A stretch of DNA of 8,649 nucleotides from contig CAYTUV010000078.1 of NCBI GenBank assembly GCA_964441505.1, positions 1 to 8,649 on the forward strand, given 5' to 3'. Shown one piece after another: positions 1 to 5,922 of this stretch. The first letter of the stretch is position 1, and every line of letters starts with the position of its first letter. The notes under the pieces were generated by a model. The model was not told the origin of the DNA and ran no database searches. It worked only from the letters and a program-made list of their open reading frames with translations. The DNA comes from Fen-1258 sp964441505. Its GTDB lineage: Bacteria > Bacteroidota > Ignavibacteria > Ignavibacteriales > Melioribacteraceae. The position numbers and the translations under genes are program-made.

Positions 1-221
1 GAAAATTCAACATTGTGAGTAATGTCGGGGTTGCCATATTCTTCAAGCCCTCTTTCAATGGAGATTTGGTTATTCAATCCCCATGTCTTTATGAGATAGT
101 AAGTAATGATCTCAACTATAGTTCCAAGTGCCCGTCCCGCAGCTTTTTTTGAGTCCTTTGCGTAATGAAAAACATTTTCAACTAAGGCTTTCTGAAGTTT
201 GTCTACCGATTCGTATACCAT
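1..221 (-). CDS. N-terminal 73 codons of an unrecognised protein (cut by window edge), possibly a nuclease
   Basis: Reading the minus strand from the ATG at 221-219 gives an open frame of 73 codons plus two bases that runs off the left edge. A weak ribosome-binding site (TAGGGA) lies just upstream. The protein begins MVYESVDKLQKALVENVF and continues with an amphipathic helix containing KKAAGRALGTIVEIIT (about residues 26-40), a strand-like ISIERGL (53-59), and a polar patch ending NPDITHNVEF (64-73). The composition is protein-like, with no low complexity. A helix with GxxxE (G34, E38), then a strand, then an acidic PD and a later E (D66, E72), is a layout seen in some PD-(D/E)XK restriction endonucleases. 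The spacing is short and the rest of the domain is missing, so that is a guess. It follows mutL on the same strand after 172 bp. The reading frame is fairly secure; the function is not. Confidence 0.6.
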   Translation of the reverse strand, partial: MVYESVDKLQKALVENVFHYAKDSKKAAGRALGTIVEIITYYLIKTWGLNNQISIERGLEEYGNPDITHNVEF

Positions 222-345
222 ATTTTCCCTAACGTCAAAGATAGTTTTTAAAATGTTACTGTCGTCTTTTTTACAATTACGCCCAGTCCGCAATAAACGA
301 ACAATATGGTTGTCGTTCAACTATAGGATGAACCTCAATTCTCAT

Positions 346-389
346 TCACTTTTGCTGAAAAAATACGAAAGTGACTTGCCTACTGCAAG
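346..389 (-). terminator. Weak candidate terminator/hairpins downstream of mutL
   Basis: Just past the mutL stop, the minus-strand RNA can form a small hairpin, CTTGC-agtag-GCAAG (389-375). It can also form a 7-bp inverted repeat, TCACTTT/AAAGTGA (374-368 with 352-346). A run of six U (363-358) falls in the loop of the second hairpin, about 11 bases after the first stem. The arrangement is not a canonical terminator, because the U-tract does not directly follow either stem. The rest of the 222-393 gap shows nothing else I can name. Confidence 0.25.
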
Positions 390-393
390 CAGG

Positions 394-2238
394 TTATGTC
401 CTTCCAAATCGTTTATCAAACTCTTCGAGCGGAATTTTTATTACAATCGGTCTGCCGTGCGGACACACGTACGGCATTGAAGTAGCAAAAAGTTTATCAA
501 CTAAAATGCGCATCTCATTTTCAGAAAGCTTATCACCTGCCTTTATAGCAGCCTTGCAGGAGTAAGATTTAGCTAGGTTATCCCGCACTTCAAGCTGACT
601 TTGCTGTTCATTCTTTCTGTACTCATGAAGAATATCTAAAAGAGTTTCAACTTCATGTTCAACCTTTACATCTGAAGGAATACCAACAATGACCACATTA
701 TTCTTAGCCTGAAATTTCAGTTCGAAGCCGAGATTTGTAAGGTACGGCTCCAGTTCTTTTGTCAACTGGAAATCTGCCGGGTCAAGATTCACCTTCTGAG
801 GGAACAACAGATGCTGTGCAAACGGAATATTAGCCTCAAATGACTGCATTGCCTGTTCGTACAGAATGCGTTCGTGGGCCACATGCGAATCAATGATCAT
901 TAAACCGCTTTTAATCTGTGTAAGAATATATTTATTGTGAAGAAGAACCAGGAATGGTGTTTCCGTATGCTGCATCGAAGCACTTTGGTGGAATACTTCT
1001 GTAGCCTGGCGGTCGTCAAACGGTGTTGTGACCTGTGAACCGGGAGATGCCAATTTAATTTCGGTATTCAGATCATCAAACATACGATCAACATCTTCCT
1101 CGCTCATTATTGAAGATTTGCGCTGCGAATTTTGAGAAGATGAAAACGGACGGTCGGAAAAATCCGAATGTTCGGTTCTCATATTATTCTGGAATCGTAA
1201 TGCTTCTCTATCCACAGGAGAGCCGTCAAAAGTTACGGTGGGGACAAGATCAAAACTTCCAATAGCCTTTTTAACAACTGCCTGAACAAATGAATAGATC
1301 TCCTTCTCGTCATCAAACTTAACCTCCAGTTTGGAAGGATGAACATTCACATCAACTTTCTTCTGATCAATTGTCATGAAGAGAACAAAGAAAGGGTAAT
1401 CACCTTTTTCCAGCACATGTTCAAAGGCCGTGAATACTGCGTGATTGACAATTTTGCTCTGCACATATCTTTTGTTCAGAAAAAAATATTGTTCCCCTTT
1501 ACTGCGGCGCAGATACGCTGGTTTTGTAACGAATCCGGTGATTGAGATATAATCGGTCATCTCTTTCACTTCGATAACAGCATCAAGAATATTCTCGGCA
1601 AAAACCAGTTTCATTCTTTCCTGAATTGTGGATTTCGGAAAATCGAAAACTATTTCATCATCATTGTAGAACTTAAAACCTACTTCGGGATGGCTGATTG
1701 ATATTTTTTTGAATGTTTCAATGATATGCTTCAGTTCGGTTTGATTGCTTTTCAGAAAATTACGCCGGGCAGGAACATTATAAAAAAGATTCTTAACAGA
1801 GACTGATGTTCCTTTCGAAAACGAACCTTTCTCCTTGGTGAGGATTGAGTTATCGTCAATCTTGATGAATGTACCTAATTCCCGGTCATGCCGTTCCGTC
1901 TTCAGTTCAAAAATGGAGACAGAAGCAATTGATGCAAGCGCTTCACCCCGGAAACCAAAAGTACCAATCGCCTCAAGATCGTCTATTGTCTCGATCTTGC
2001 TTGTTGCGTGCCTTTGTATGGATAATTCAGCATCATCCTCTTGCATACCTTCGCCATCATCGGCAACCTGAATCAGAATTTTTCCCGCACCTTTGATCAT
2101 AACATCAATATTATGCGCACCGGCATCAATAGCATTTTCAACCAATTCCTTGACTACAGATTCAGGGCGATTGACAACTTCACCTGCAGCTATTTTATTA
2201 GACAAACTCTCAGGCAGTATTTTAATTTTTTTGTTCAA
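394..2238 (-). CDS. mutL: DNA mismatch repair protein MutL (endonuclease type)
   Basis: MutL couples mismatch recognition by MutS to strand incision. The 614-residue protein has the GHKL ATPase at the N-terminus: KELVENAIDAG with catalytic E31 and N35, DDGEGM at 60-65, RHATSK at 76-81, GFRGEAL at 95-101, and then VKNLFYNVPARRNFLK. A polar linker (about 335-425) leads to the C-terminal dimerisation/nuclease domain. That domain carries DSHVAHERILYE (450-461), a variant of the family's DQHA(X)2E(X)4E endonuclease motif that keeps D450, H452, E456 and E461. It also has SCKAAIKAG (C561) and CPHGRP (C592), which complete the metal site in this subgroup. QHLLFP (475-480) fits the Qxh(L/I)xP clamp-binding motif. 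The start is TTG at 2238-2236: the first residues, KIKILPESLSNKIAAGEVV, match the usual MutL beginning, there is an in-frame TGA four codons upstream, and no better ATG exists. GAGAG lies about seven bases upstream. The length is normal for the family. Confidence 0.97.
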   Translation of the reverse strand: MNKKIKILPESLSNKIAAGEVVNRPESVVKELVENAIDAGAHNIDVMIKGAGKILIQVADDGEGMQEDDAELSIQRHATSKIETIDDLEAIGTFGFRGEALASIASVSIFELKTERHDRELGTFIKIDDNSILTKEKGSFSKGTSVSVKNLFYNVPARRNFLKSNQTELKHIIETFKKISISHPEVGFKFYNDDEIVFDFPKSTIQERMKLVFAENILDAVIEVKEMTDYISITGFVTKPAYLRRSKGEQYFFLNKRYVQSKIVNHAVFTAFEHVLEKGDYPFFVLFMTIDQKKVDVNVHPSKLEVKFDDEKEIYSFVQAVVKKAIGSFDLVPTVTFDGSPVDREALRFQNNMRTEHSDFSDRPFSSSQNSQRKSSIMSEEDVDRMFDDLNTEIKLASPGSQVTTPFDDRQATEVFHQSASMQHTETPFLVLLHNKYILTQIKSGLMIIDSHVAHERILYEQAMQSFEANIPFAQHLLFPQKVNLDPADFQLTKELEPYLTNLGFELKFQAKNNVVIVGIPSDVKVEHEVETLLDILHEYRKNEQQSQLEVRDNLAKSYSCKAAIKAGDKLSENEMRILVDKLFATSMPYVCPHGRPIVIKIPLEEFDKRFGRT

Positions 2239-2290
2239 GCGTTGCTCTCATTTATCTATTCACTTTATTATGACTGAACAGCCTAATAGA

Positions 2291-2364
2291 ACACAGATTA
2301 AACAGATTTGACAGATCTGCTCTGATCAATCTGTTAAAATCAGTTCGATCTGTTTAATCTGTGT
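2291..2364. repeat. Palindromic intergenic repeat, ACAGATTAAACAGAT type
   Basis: ACACAGATTAAACAGAT (2291-2307) is the exact reverse complement of ATCTGTTTAATCTGTGT (2348-2364), a perfect 17-bp inverted repeat. Inside it TTGACAGAT (2308-2316) pairs with ATCTGTTAA (2329-2337) with one G:T wobble, so the hexamer ACAGAT or its complement recurs in nested fashion. The element sits in the 184-bp gap between folA and mutL. There is no U-tract on either side, so it is not an ordinary terminator. From memory, similar 'AACAGAT/ATCTGTTT' palindromes occur as dispersed intergenic repeats in several bacterial genomes; that could not be tested here. Confidence 0.85.
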
Positions 2365-2422
2365 ACAATTCTTAATTCACTGCCGCTTGTTGGCACAGTC
2401 AAGTATGGTCTCCTCAAAAATC

Positions 2423-2899
2423 TTACCTTCTAATATAATAATGAACCGTGAAATCCGTAAACAATTCATTCGAGTCGAGTTGCCATTTTGTGCCGTCCAC
2501 TTCCGGAAAGTAAACATCTCCTTCGCTCTCAAAATTCATTTCGGAGATAATCATCTCATCGGCATCATCAACTATCTGATTGAAAATCTCCCTTCCACCA
2601 ATTATAAAAACCTTGCTGTAAACGCTGGTCTTGCAAAAATCCAGTGCCTGCTTCAGCGAATAGAAAAATACTACTTCCCTATAAGGAGCGGTATAATCTT
2701 GATTGTTGGTTACTACTATATTTAATCTTCCTTCGAGGGGTTTACCGAGTACTTCCCACGTTTTTCTTCCCATAATAACAGGGAAACCAATAGTAATCTT
2801 TTTGAAATGCTGAAGTTCTTCTTTGGAGTGCCAGGGTAATTTACCGTCCTTTCCTATAACGTTATTTTTTGAAACGGCCGCGATAATTATTTTTTTCAA
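2423..2899 (-). CDS. folA: Dihydrofolate reductase
   Basis: The enzyme reduces dihydrofolate to tetrahydrofolate with NADPH in the cytosol. At 158 residues it has the normal length of chromosomal bacterial DHFR. Visible motifs are IIIAAVSKNNVIGKDGKLPW (4-23, the M20-loop region), E28 at the position of the catalytic acid (Asp27 in E. coli; Glu is common), HFKKIT (31-36), VIMGRKTWE (41-49, NADPH binding), GRLNIVVT (57-64), FIIGGREIF (98-106, with the conserved Gly-Gly at 101-102) and EGDVYFPE near the end. The conserved active-site Thr (113 in E. coli) appears as Ser119. The start is TTG at 2899-2897. A TAG lies upstream in frame and no ATG fits, and MKKIIIAAVS is the expected family start. 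The start overlaps the stop of the lipoprotein gene (shared TTGA), which suggests translational coupling. Confidence 0.96.
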   Translation of the reverse strand: MKKIIIAAVSKNNVIGKDGKLPWHSKEELQHFKKITIGFPVIMGRKTWEVLGKPLEGRLNIVVTNNQDYTAPYREVVFFYSLKQALDFCKTSVYSKVFIIGGREIFNQIVDDADEMIISEMNFESEGDVYFPEVDGTKWQLDSNELFTDFTVHYYIRR

Positions 2900-3204
2900 T
2901 AATAATATCCAAAGCTAACATTGATAAATCTTTTTTGTCCCGATATTACGGTTACACTAACCGATTCATCAGGATACCCTGCCAGATGCAGTTTGATCTG
3001 ATATCTGCCCGGTAGTACACTTGTCAAACTGTCGGGCGTAGTTTTGCCTGTCTTACTATTTTCGAAATAGATTTCGGCACCCGCAGGTGCAGAACTAAGA
3101 TATATTTTGCCGGTTTTATCCTCGTCCTGAAACTCAACTACATTTTCCCTGCAGCTTAGCGCAAGCAGCAAAGGAAAAATTAAAATGTATGTTACTCTTT
3201 TCAT
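2896..3204 (-). CDS. Small PEGA-domain lipoprotein
   Basis: A 102-residue protein with a lipoprotein signal peptide: MKRVTYILIFPLLLALSC has a short basic start, a hydrophobic core and a lipobox-like ending with Cys18. A short acidic spacer is followed by one PEGA-type domain, from GKIYLSSAPAGAEIYF through TGKTTPDSL, LPGRYQIKLHLAGY and a final strand ending SFGYYY. PEGA domains are small beta-sandwiches found on surface proteins; they are thought to help attach to cell-wall or surface components. The frame is open for 19 codons further upstream, to an ATG at 3261-3259. I chose the ATG at 3204-3202 because it places the signal peptide at the N-terminus and follows GGCGGAG closely. The lipobox has Ala at -3 and Leu at -2, slightly off the usual pattern. 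The stop overlaps the folA start by two bases. The specific role is unknown. Confidence 0.82.
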   Translation of the reverse strand: MKRVTYILIFPLLLALSCRENVVEFQDEDKTGKIYLSSAPAGAEIYFENSKTGKTTPDSLTSVLPGRYQIKLHLAGYPDESVSVTVISGQKRFINVSFGYYY

Positions 3205-3261
3205 CTCTCCGCCAAATGTTTGGTAGGAATATTCAATAGAGAAATGAAAACCGCAATCCAA

Positions 3262-3384
3262 TTATTAATTCCCTTACTCAAGATAAAGAAAAAACAGAAG
3301 ATTCAGATGAAGGGATTTATAACAACTGCAAAGCGATTATCCAAATTAGATAACGAAGTTTTCATTCGATTTCATAAATAAAAA
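3262..3384. other. Non-coding stretch between lipoprotein gene and MITE-like element
   Basis: This AT-rich part of the 417-bp gap between thyX and the lipoprotein gene is the likely place for the lipoprotein-folA promoter. I could not assign a convincing -10/-35 or Bacteroidota-type TAnnTTTG motif on the minus strand. The only open frame is a 24-codon plus-strand stretch that has no supporting features. The end near 3372-3386 is a run of A residues bordering the repeat element. Confidence 0.4.
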
Positions 3385-3413
3385 AAGAGGTTGTCTTAAA
3401 AGTATTTTTCACG

Positions 3414-3459
3414 TCACACTGAGCGGAGTCGTCCGTAGGACTCCTTCGGAGAAGTGTGA
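3414..3459. repeat. Palindromic unit TCACACT...AGTGTGA
   Basis: TCACACT (3414-3420) pairs with AGTGTGA (3453-3459), and inside it GGAGTC (3425-3430) pairs with GACTCC (3439-3444) over an 8-base loop. GTCC/GGAC and CTCC/GGAG offer competing inner hairpins. The TCACACTGAGCGGAGTC style is one I remember from dispersed Bacteroidota intergenic repeats. The stretch just downstream (about 3480-3508, TCTCGACTTCG through CCGAGTGTG) looks like a decayed, inverted relative of the same unit. Confidence 0.7.
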
Positions 3460-3528
3460 TCAGAGCACATCAGCCCATTTCTCGACTTCGCCTGCCTACC
3501 GAGTGTGTTGCAGAACTCTTTTCACTGT

Positions 3529-3622
3529 CATTTCGAACCACGTTTTTTGTGGTGAGAAATCTTTATGTAGCATTATCGTAAGATTTCTCAGTCGTTCCAC
3601 AAAACGGAACTCCTTCGAAATG
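3529..3622. repeat. Cloverleaf-like palindrome CATTTCGAA...TTCGAAATG
   Basis: The outer arms CATTTCGAA (3529-3537) and TTCGAAATG (3614-3622) are perfectly complementary. Inside them is a long central stem, GAGAAATCTT (3554-3563) with AAGATTTCTC (3580-3589), 10 bp perfect over a 16-base loop. Each shoulder has its own side hairpin: ACCAC/GTGGT (3537-3541 with 3549-3553) and GTTCC/GGAAC (3594-3598 with 3606-3610). The whole can fold into a four-way, cloverleaf-like structure as DNA or RNA. It is part of the larger MITE-like element. Confidence 0.8.
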
Positions 3623-3678
3623 GCTTTAGAACCTTTTGTGATAGCCTCTTCTTTTCGTATCAAAGCATTAAAAGAATA

Positions 3679-4602
3679 TCAAAGCCATGGTATTTCTATT
3701 CCGAGTGTTTCGAGTTTCGATTCAAACTCAATACGTTCGCGGTTCTTGGATAATTTTCCCTCTACTCTGTTAAGCCAGCCAAAACCTTCTGCAAGTTTTT
3801 TAGCTCCCACCTTGTTACCGGGGATCAACTGCTTCATTATCTGTAATTCAAGCGCGGTAAAATTCATTGCATTCATTCTGTAATCTTTGAATGCTTCCCA
3901 TGCAACGGGACACCATTTGCTCACAATCTCATTCCCGATTACGTTGGCATAGCTGCGGATTTCAAACTGAGCGTGCGCGTCCATTCGAAGCGCTAGAAAG
4001 TTCAGCAAGTTATGCAGATCAATTTTCCAATAAGCTTCCGTGTATGTTGAGAGCGGTAAATCTTTTCGTGCCTGCTCGCGTGCAACACCGAGCTGAAGAC
4101 GTTCATGATAAATCTCCTGTGCGAATTGCTGTAATTCCAGTTCCCTTTCGGAGAGTTTGCTGCCGATGGCATCATTAAAAAAACCTTCACTCCCCTGTTT
4201 GTTGTCCATTGCCTGAAAGCGCCATTCATTGGGATCGGTTTTTTGCGATGAATCAATTGCGAGAGAATAACGTGTTGAATATTCATTAACATTTGCGGTG
4301 CGGTGTCTTATCCACTGACGCCACGTGTCCATCGGAACTCTTACGTGCAGTTTAATTTCGCACATCTCAAAGGGAGTTGTGTGAAAATTACGAAGCAGAT
4401 AACGGATCAGTCCGCGGTCTTCGTTCACTTTTTTGGTTCCTTTGCCGTATGAAACACGCGCCGCTTGAACAATAGATTCATCGCCGCCCATATAATCAAT
4501 CACACGCACAAAGCCGTCATCCAGTACCGGATATTTCTTCCCAAGAATTTCTTCCAGAGAATCTATTTTTATTTTTTCCAAACCTTCGAATTGATTTTCC
4601 AT
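3679..4602 (-). CDS. thyX: Flavin-dependent thymidylate synthase ThyX
   Basis: ThyX makes dTMP from dUMP using methylene-tetrahydrofolate, FAD and NADPH, and releases tetrahydrofolate rather than dihydrofolate. The signature RHRTANVNEYSTR (99-111) fits RHRX7S, with S109 as the conserved serine. Other family features are DESIVQAARVSYG (41-53), HTTPFEMCEIKLHVRVP (74-90), ARKDLPLSTYTEAYWKIDLH and FLALRMDAHAQFEIRSYAN. At 307 residues it is longer than the common 210-250; the extra length is a short N-terminal lead and a C-terminal tail of about 60 residues, ending in EIPWL. The start is the ATG at 4602-4600, with AGAAG about 11 bases upstream. It is flanked by repeat elements on both sides and so may be a single-gene transcript. 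ThyA is not present in the window. Confidence 0.97.
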   Translation of the reverse strand: MENQFEGLEKIKIDSLEEILGKKYPVLDDGFVRVIDYMGGDESIVQAARVSYGKGTKKVNEDRGLIRYLLRNFHTTPFEMCEIKLHVRVPMDTWRQWIRHRTANVNEYSTRYSLAIDSSQKTDPNEWRFQAMDNKQGSEGFFNDAIGSKLSERELELQQFAQEIYHERLQLGVAREQARKDLPLSTYTEAYWKIDLHNLLNFLALRMDAHAQFEIRSYANVIGNEIVSKWCPVAWEAFKDYRMNAMNFTALELQIMKQLIPGNKVGAKKLAEGFGWLNRVEGKLSKNRERIEFESKLETLGIEIPWL

Positions 4603-4628
4603 TTTAATTTTTCTTCTGATAATAGGTT

Positions 4629-4727
4629 ATAATCTTTGCGCTCTCTGCGCCTTCTTGGCATTCTTTACGGTTAAAAAGCAAAACGCAAAGTGCGCTAAGT
4701 TTTTCGCAGAGATCGCAAAGTGATTAT
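4629..4727. repeat. Palindromic intergenic repeat, CTTTGCG/CGCAAAG type
   Basis: The left arm reads ATAATC, TTTGCG, then TCTCTGCG (4629-4649). The right arm reads CGCAGAGA, CGCAAAG, then GATTAT (4705-4727). These are reverse complements except for a two-base insertion and one central mismatch. The middle contains CTTTACGGTT and AAAACGCAAAG, a weaker nested pair. The element nearly fills the 133-bp gap between glycerate kinase and thyX. From memory, 'CGCAAAG' palindromes of this kind are dispersed in many genomes. No U-tract follows the stems on the minus strand, so a terminator role is uncertain. Confidence 0.8.
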
Positions 4728-4735
4728 CAACATTT

Positions 4736-5914
4736 TTATTTAGTATTTTTCTTTGCAAAAAGTTGAATGATATTTTTACTGATTTTTCTACAAGCGATCT
4801 CAATACCTTGATCAATCTTCTGAATTGATTCTTCGATAGAATCAAAATATTCGGAAAGCTCGATCACTTTCAGATTTTCAATTTCCGGTAAATCTCCTTC
4901 ACTGCTGCCGCACAGAATTACAATCGGCACATTCCTCTGTGCGAATTCATTTACAACAATGAACGCTCCCTTGTTCAAGAATGTCTGCGAATCAATCTTT
5001 CCTTCCCCCGTAATAACAAGATCGACGTCGCTGTTCTCGGTGTGCACTTTCAGATCTTCTCTTATGAACTGATCGGCATATTTAGATTCTGCGTTGAAGA
5101 ATAGACTCATTGCCGCGGCAATTCCTCCCCCTGCACCGCTCAGTTTATCCTGCGTAGCTTCATCAACTTCAAGTTCATCAAGAAGATGGGCAAACCCTTT
5201 CTCCATCAGCACGGCTTCCTCATCAGTTGCACCCTTCTGCTCTGCAAATAAGAGACTCGCACCGTCAATTCCCAGAAGCCCGTTTTCAACATCAATGACA
5301 ATTTCAATTTTGAATGGAAGAGGAACTTCAGGCACAACAATTTTTTTGACGAGCGAGAAATTCTTAGGAAGCACATCAAGAATATTATCTTTGGCGTCAT
5401 ATAATTCCAATCCGAAGACTTCCATCATTCCCATGCCGAGATCATTCGTTCCGGTTCCGCCGATCCCAATAATAATTTTTTCAACTTCCATAATTCCCGC
5501 GTTAACCGAATCGAATATCTGAAGAAGAAGATCGCCCATACCCTGTGAAGATAAAAACATCGGTTTTCTGAACTCTTCGGGAATATTTTTAAGACCAAGC
5601 ACTTCGGCAGATTCAATGTATAAGGTTTTCGTTTCCTGATAGTAACCGACGGGGCAGAAAAATTTATCGCTGTTAAATGGATTTCTGATTTCAAAGTGGA
5701 GGAATTCAATTCCGAAATTCCTCTGACAAACCTGCAGGAATCCGTCCCCACCGTCGGATATCGGTTTAAGCCAAAAATCGATATTGGCTTTTATCTCATC
5801 AGGCAATAACCTAAAAAGCGATGCTTTTATAAATTCCGTAATCTCAACAGAATCAGCGCATTCTTTAAAGCTATTCGGCGCTATTAATATTTTGAATTGT
5901 TTTGGTGTATTCAA
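4736..5914 (-). CDS. Glycerate kinase (GarK/GlxK family)
   Basis: Phosphorylates glycerate with ATP; the family usually gives 2-phosphoglycerate, feeding glycolysis from glycerate or glyoxylate. The 392 residues fit the family length of about 380. Motifs in order: ILIAPNSFKECADS (9-22), ISDGGDG (52-58), GIGGTGTNDLGMGMMEVFG (150-168), GASLLFAEQKGA (218-229), LSGAGGGIAAAMSLFF (258-273) and DLVITGEGKIDSQT (298-311). Some signature positions differ from the E. coli enzymes: NDL where NDG is usual, and SDGGDG where ADGGEG is usual. This is therefore a divergent member, and the exact product position (2- or 3-phosphoglycerate) cannot be told. The start is TTG at 5914-5912: no ATG is available nearby and the family begins shortly before KIxIAPNSFKE. 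It follows the HIT gene by eight bases (TAG, then AGAGCAGC, then TTG), so the two are likely co-transcribed. Confidence 0.92.
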   Translation of the reverse strand: MNTPKQFKILIAPNSFKECADSVEITEFIKASLFRLLPDEIKANIDFWLKPISDGGDGFLQVCQRNFGIEFLHFEIRNPFNSDKFFCPVGYYQETKTLYIESAEVLGLKNIPEEFRKPMFLSSQGMGDLLLQIFDSVNAGIMEVEKIIIGIGGTGTNDLGMGMMEVFGLELYDAKDNILDVLPKNFSLVKKIVVPEVPLPFKIEIVIDVENGLLGIDGASLLFAEQKGATDEEAVLMEKGFAHLLDELEVDEATQDKLSGAGGGIAAAMSLFFNAESKYADQFIREDLKVHTENSDVDLVITGEGKIDSQTFLNKGAFIVVNEFAQRNVPIVILCGSSEGDLPEIENLKVIELSEYFDSIEESIQKIDQGIEIACRKISKNIIQLFAKKNTK

Positions 5915-5922
5915 GCTGCTCT

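Larger units (their letters stand above)
3385..3650. mobile_element. MITE-like non-coding element with degenerate terminal inverted repeats
   Basis: The left end AAGAGGTTGTCTTAAAAGT (3385-3403) matches the reverse complement of the right end, AAGAGGCTATCACAAAAGG (from 3650-3632), at 14 of 19 positions. Both look like decayed copies of a sequence I remember as GAGGCTGTCTCAAAAGT, which resembles insertion-sequence ends in Bacteroidota; that comparison is from memory. The interior of about 230 bp codes for nothing convincing but is rich in hairpins (listed separately). No clear target-site duplication is visible; both flanks are A/T-rich (runs of A on the left, of T on the right). It lies just downstream of the thyX stop. 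An alternative reading is a cluster of REP-like palindromes without a transposon origin. Confidence 0.5.

Noticed and set aside
2291..2364. Short recurring ACAGAT/ATCTGT words as a possible CRISPR array
   Set aside because: The copies are inverted and nested with no regular spacers; this is a palindrome, not an array.
2387..2725. A 112-codon plus-strand frame opposite folA
   Set aside because: It is antisense to a gene with clear DHFR motifs and has no features of its own.
3205..3261. Upstream extension of the lipoprotein gene to an ATG at 3261
   Set aside because: It would put 19 polar and aromatic residues before an evident lipoprotein signal peptide.
3307..3381. A 24-codon plus-strand frame beginning MKGFITTAKRL
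   Set aside because: It has no clear ribosome-binding site, no features and no neighbour on that strand. The length is expected by chance.
3503..3883. A 126-codon plus-strand open frame
   Set aside because: It starts inside the palindromic element and runs antisense through the end of thyX. Its composition looks like a shadow of these, with no domain or ribosome-binding site.
4603..4735. The glycerate kinase-thyX gap as an intrinsic terminator or riboswitch
   Set aside because: No U-tract follows the stems and no known riboswitch core is visible. The dispersed-repeat reading fits better.
5094..5522. A 142-codon plus-strand frame rich in Ser and Pro
   Set aside because: It lies wholly antisense to the glycerate kinase motifs. 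The Ser/Pro/Ile bias is what that gene gives when read backwards.
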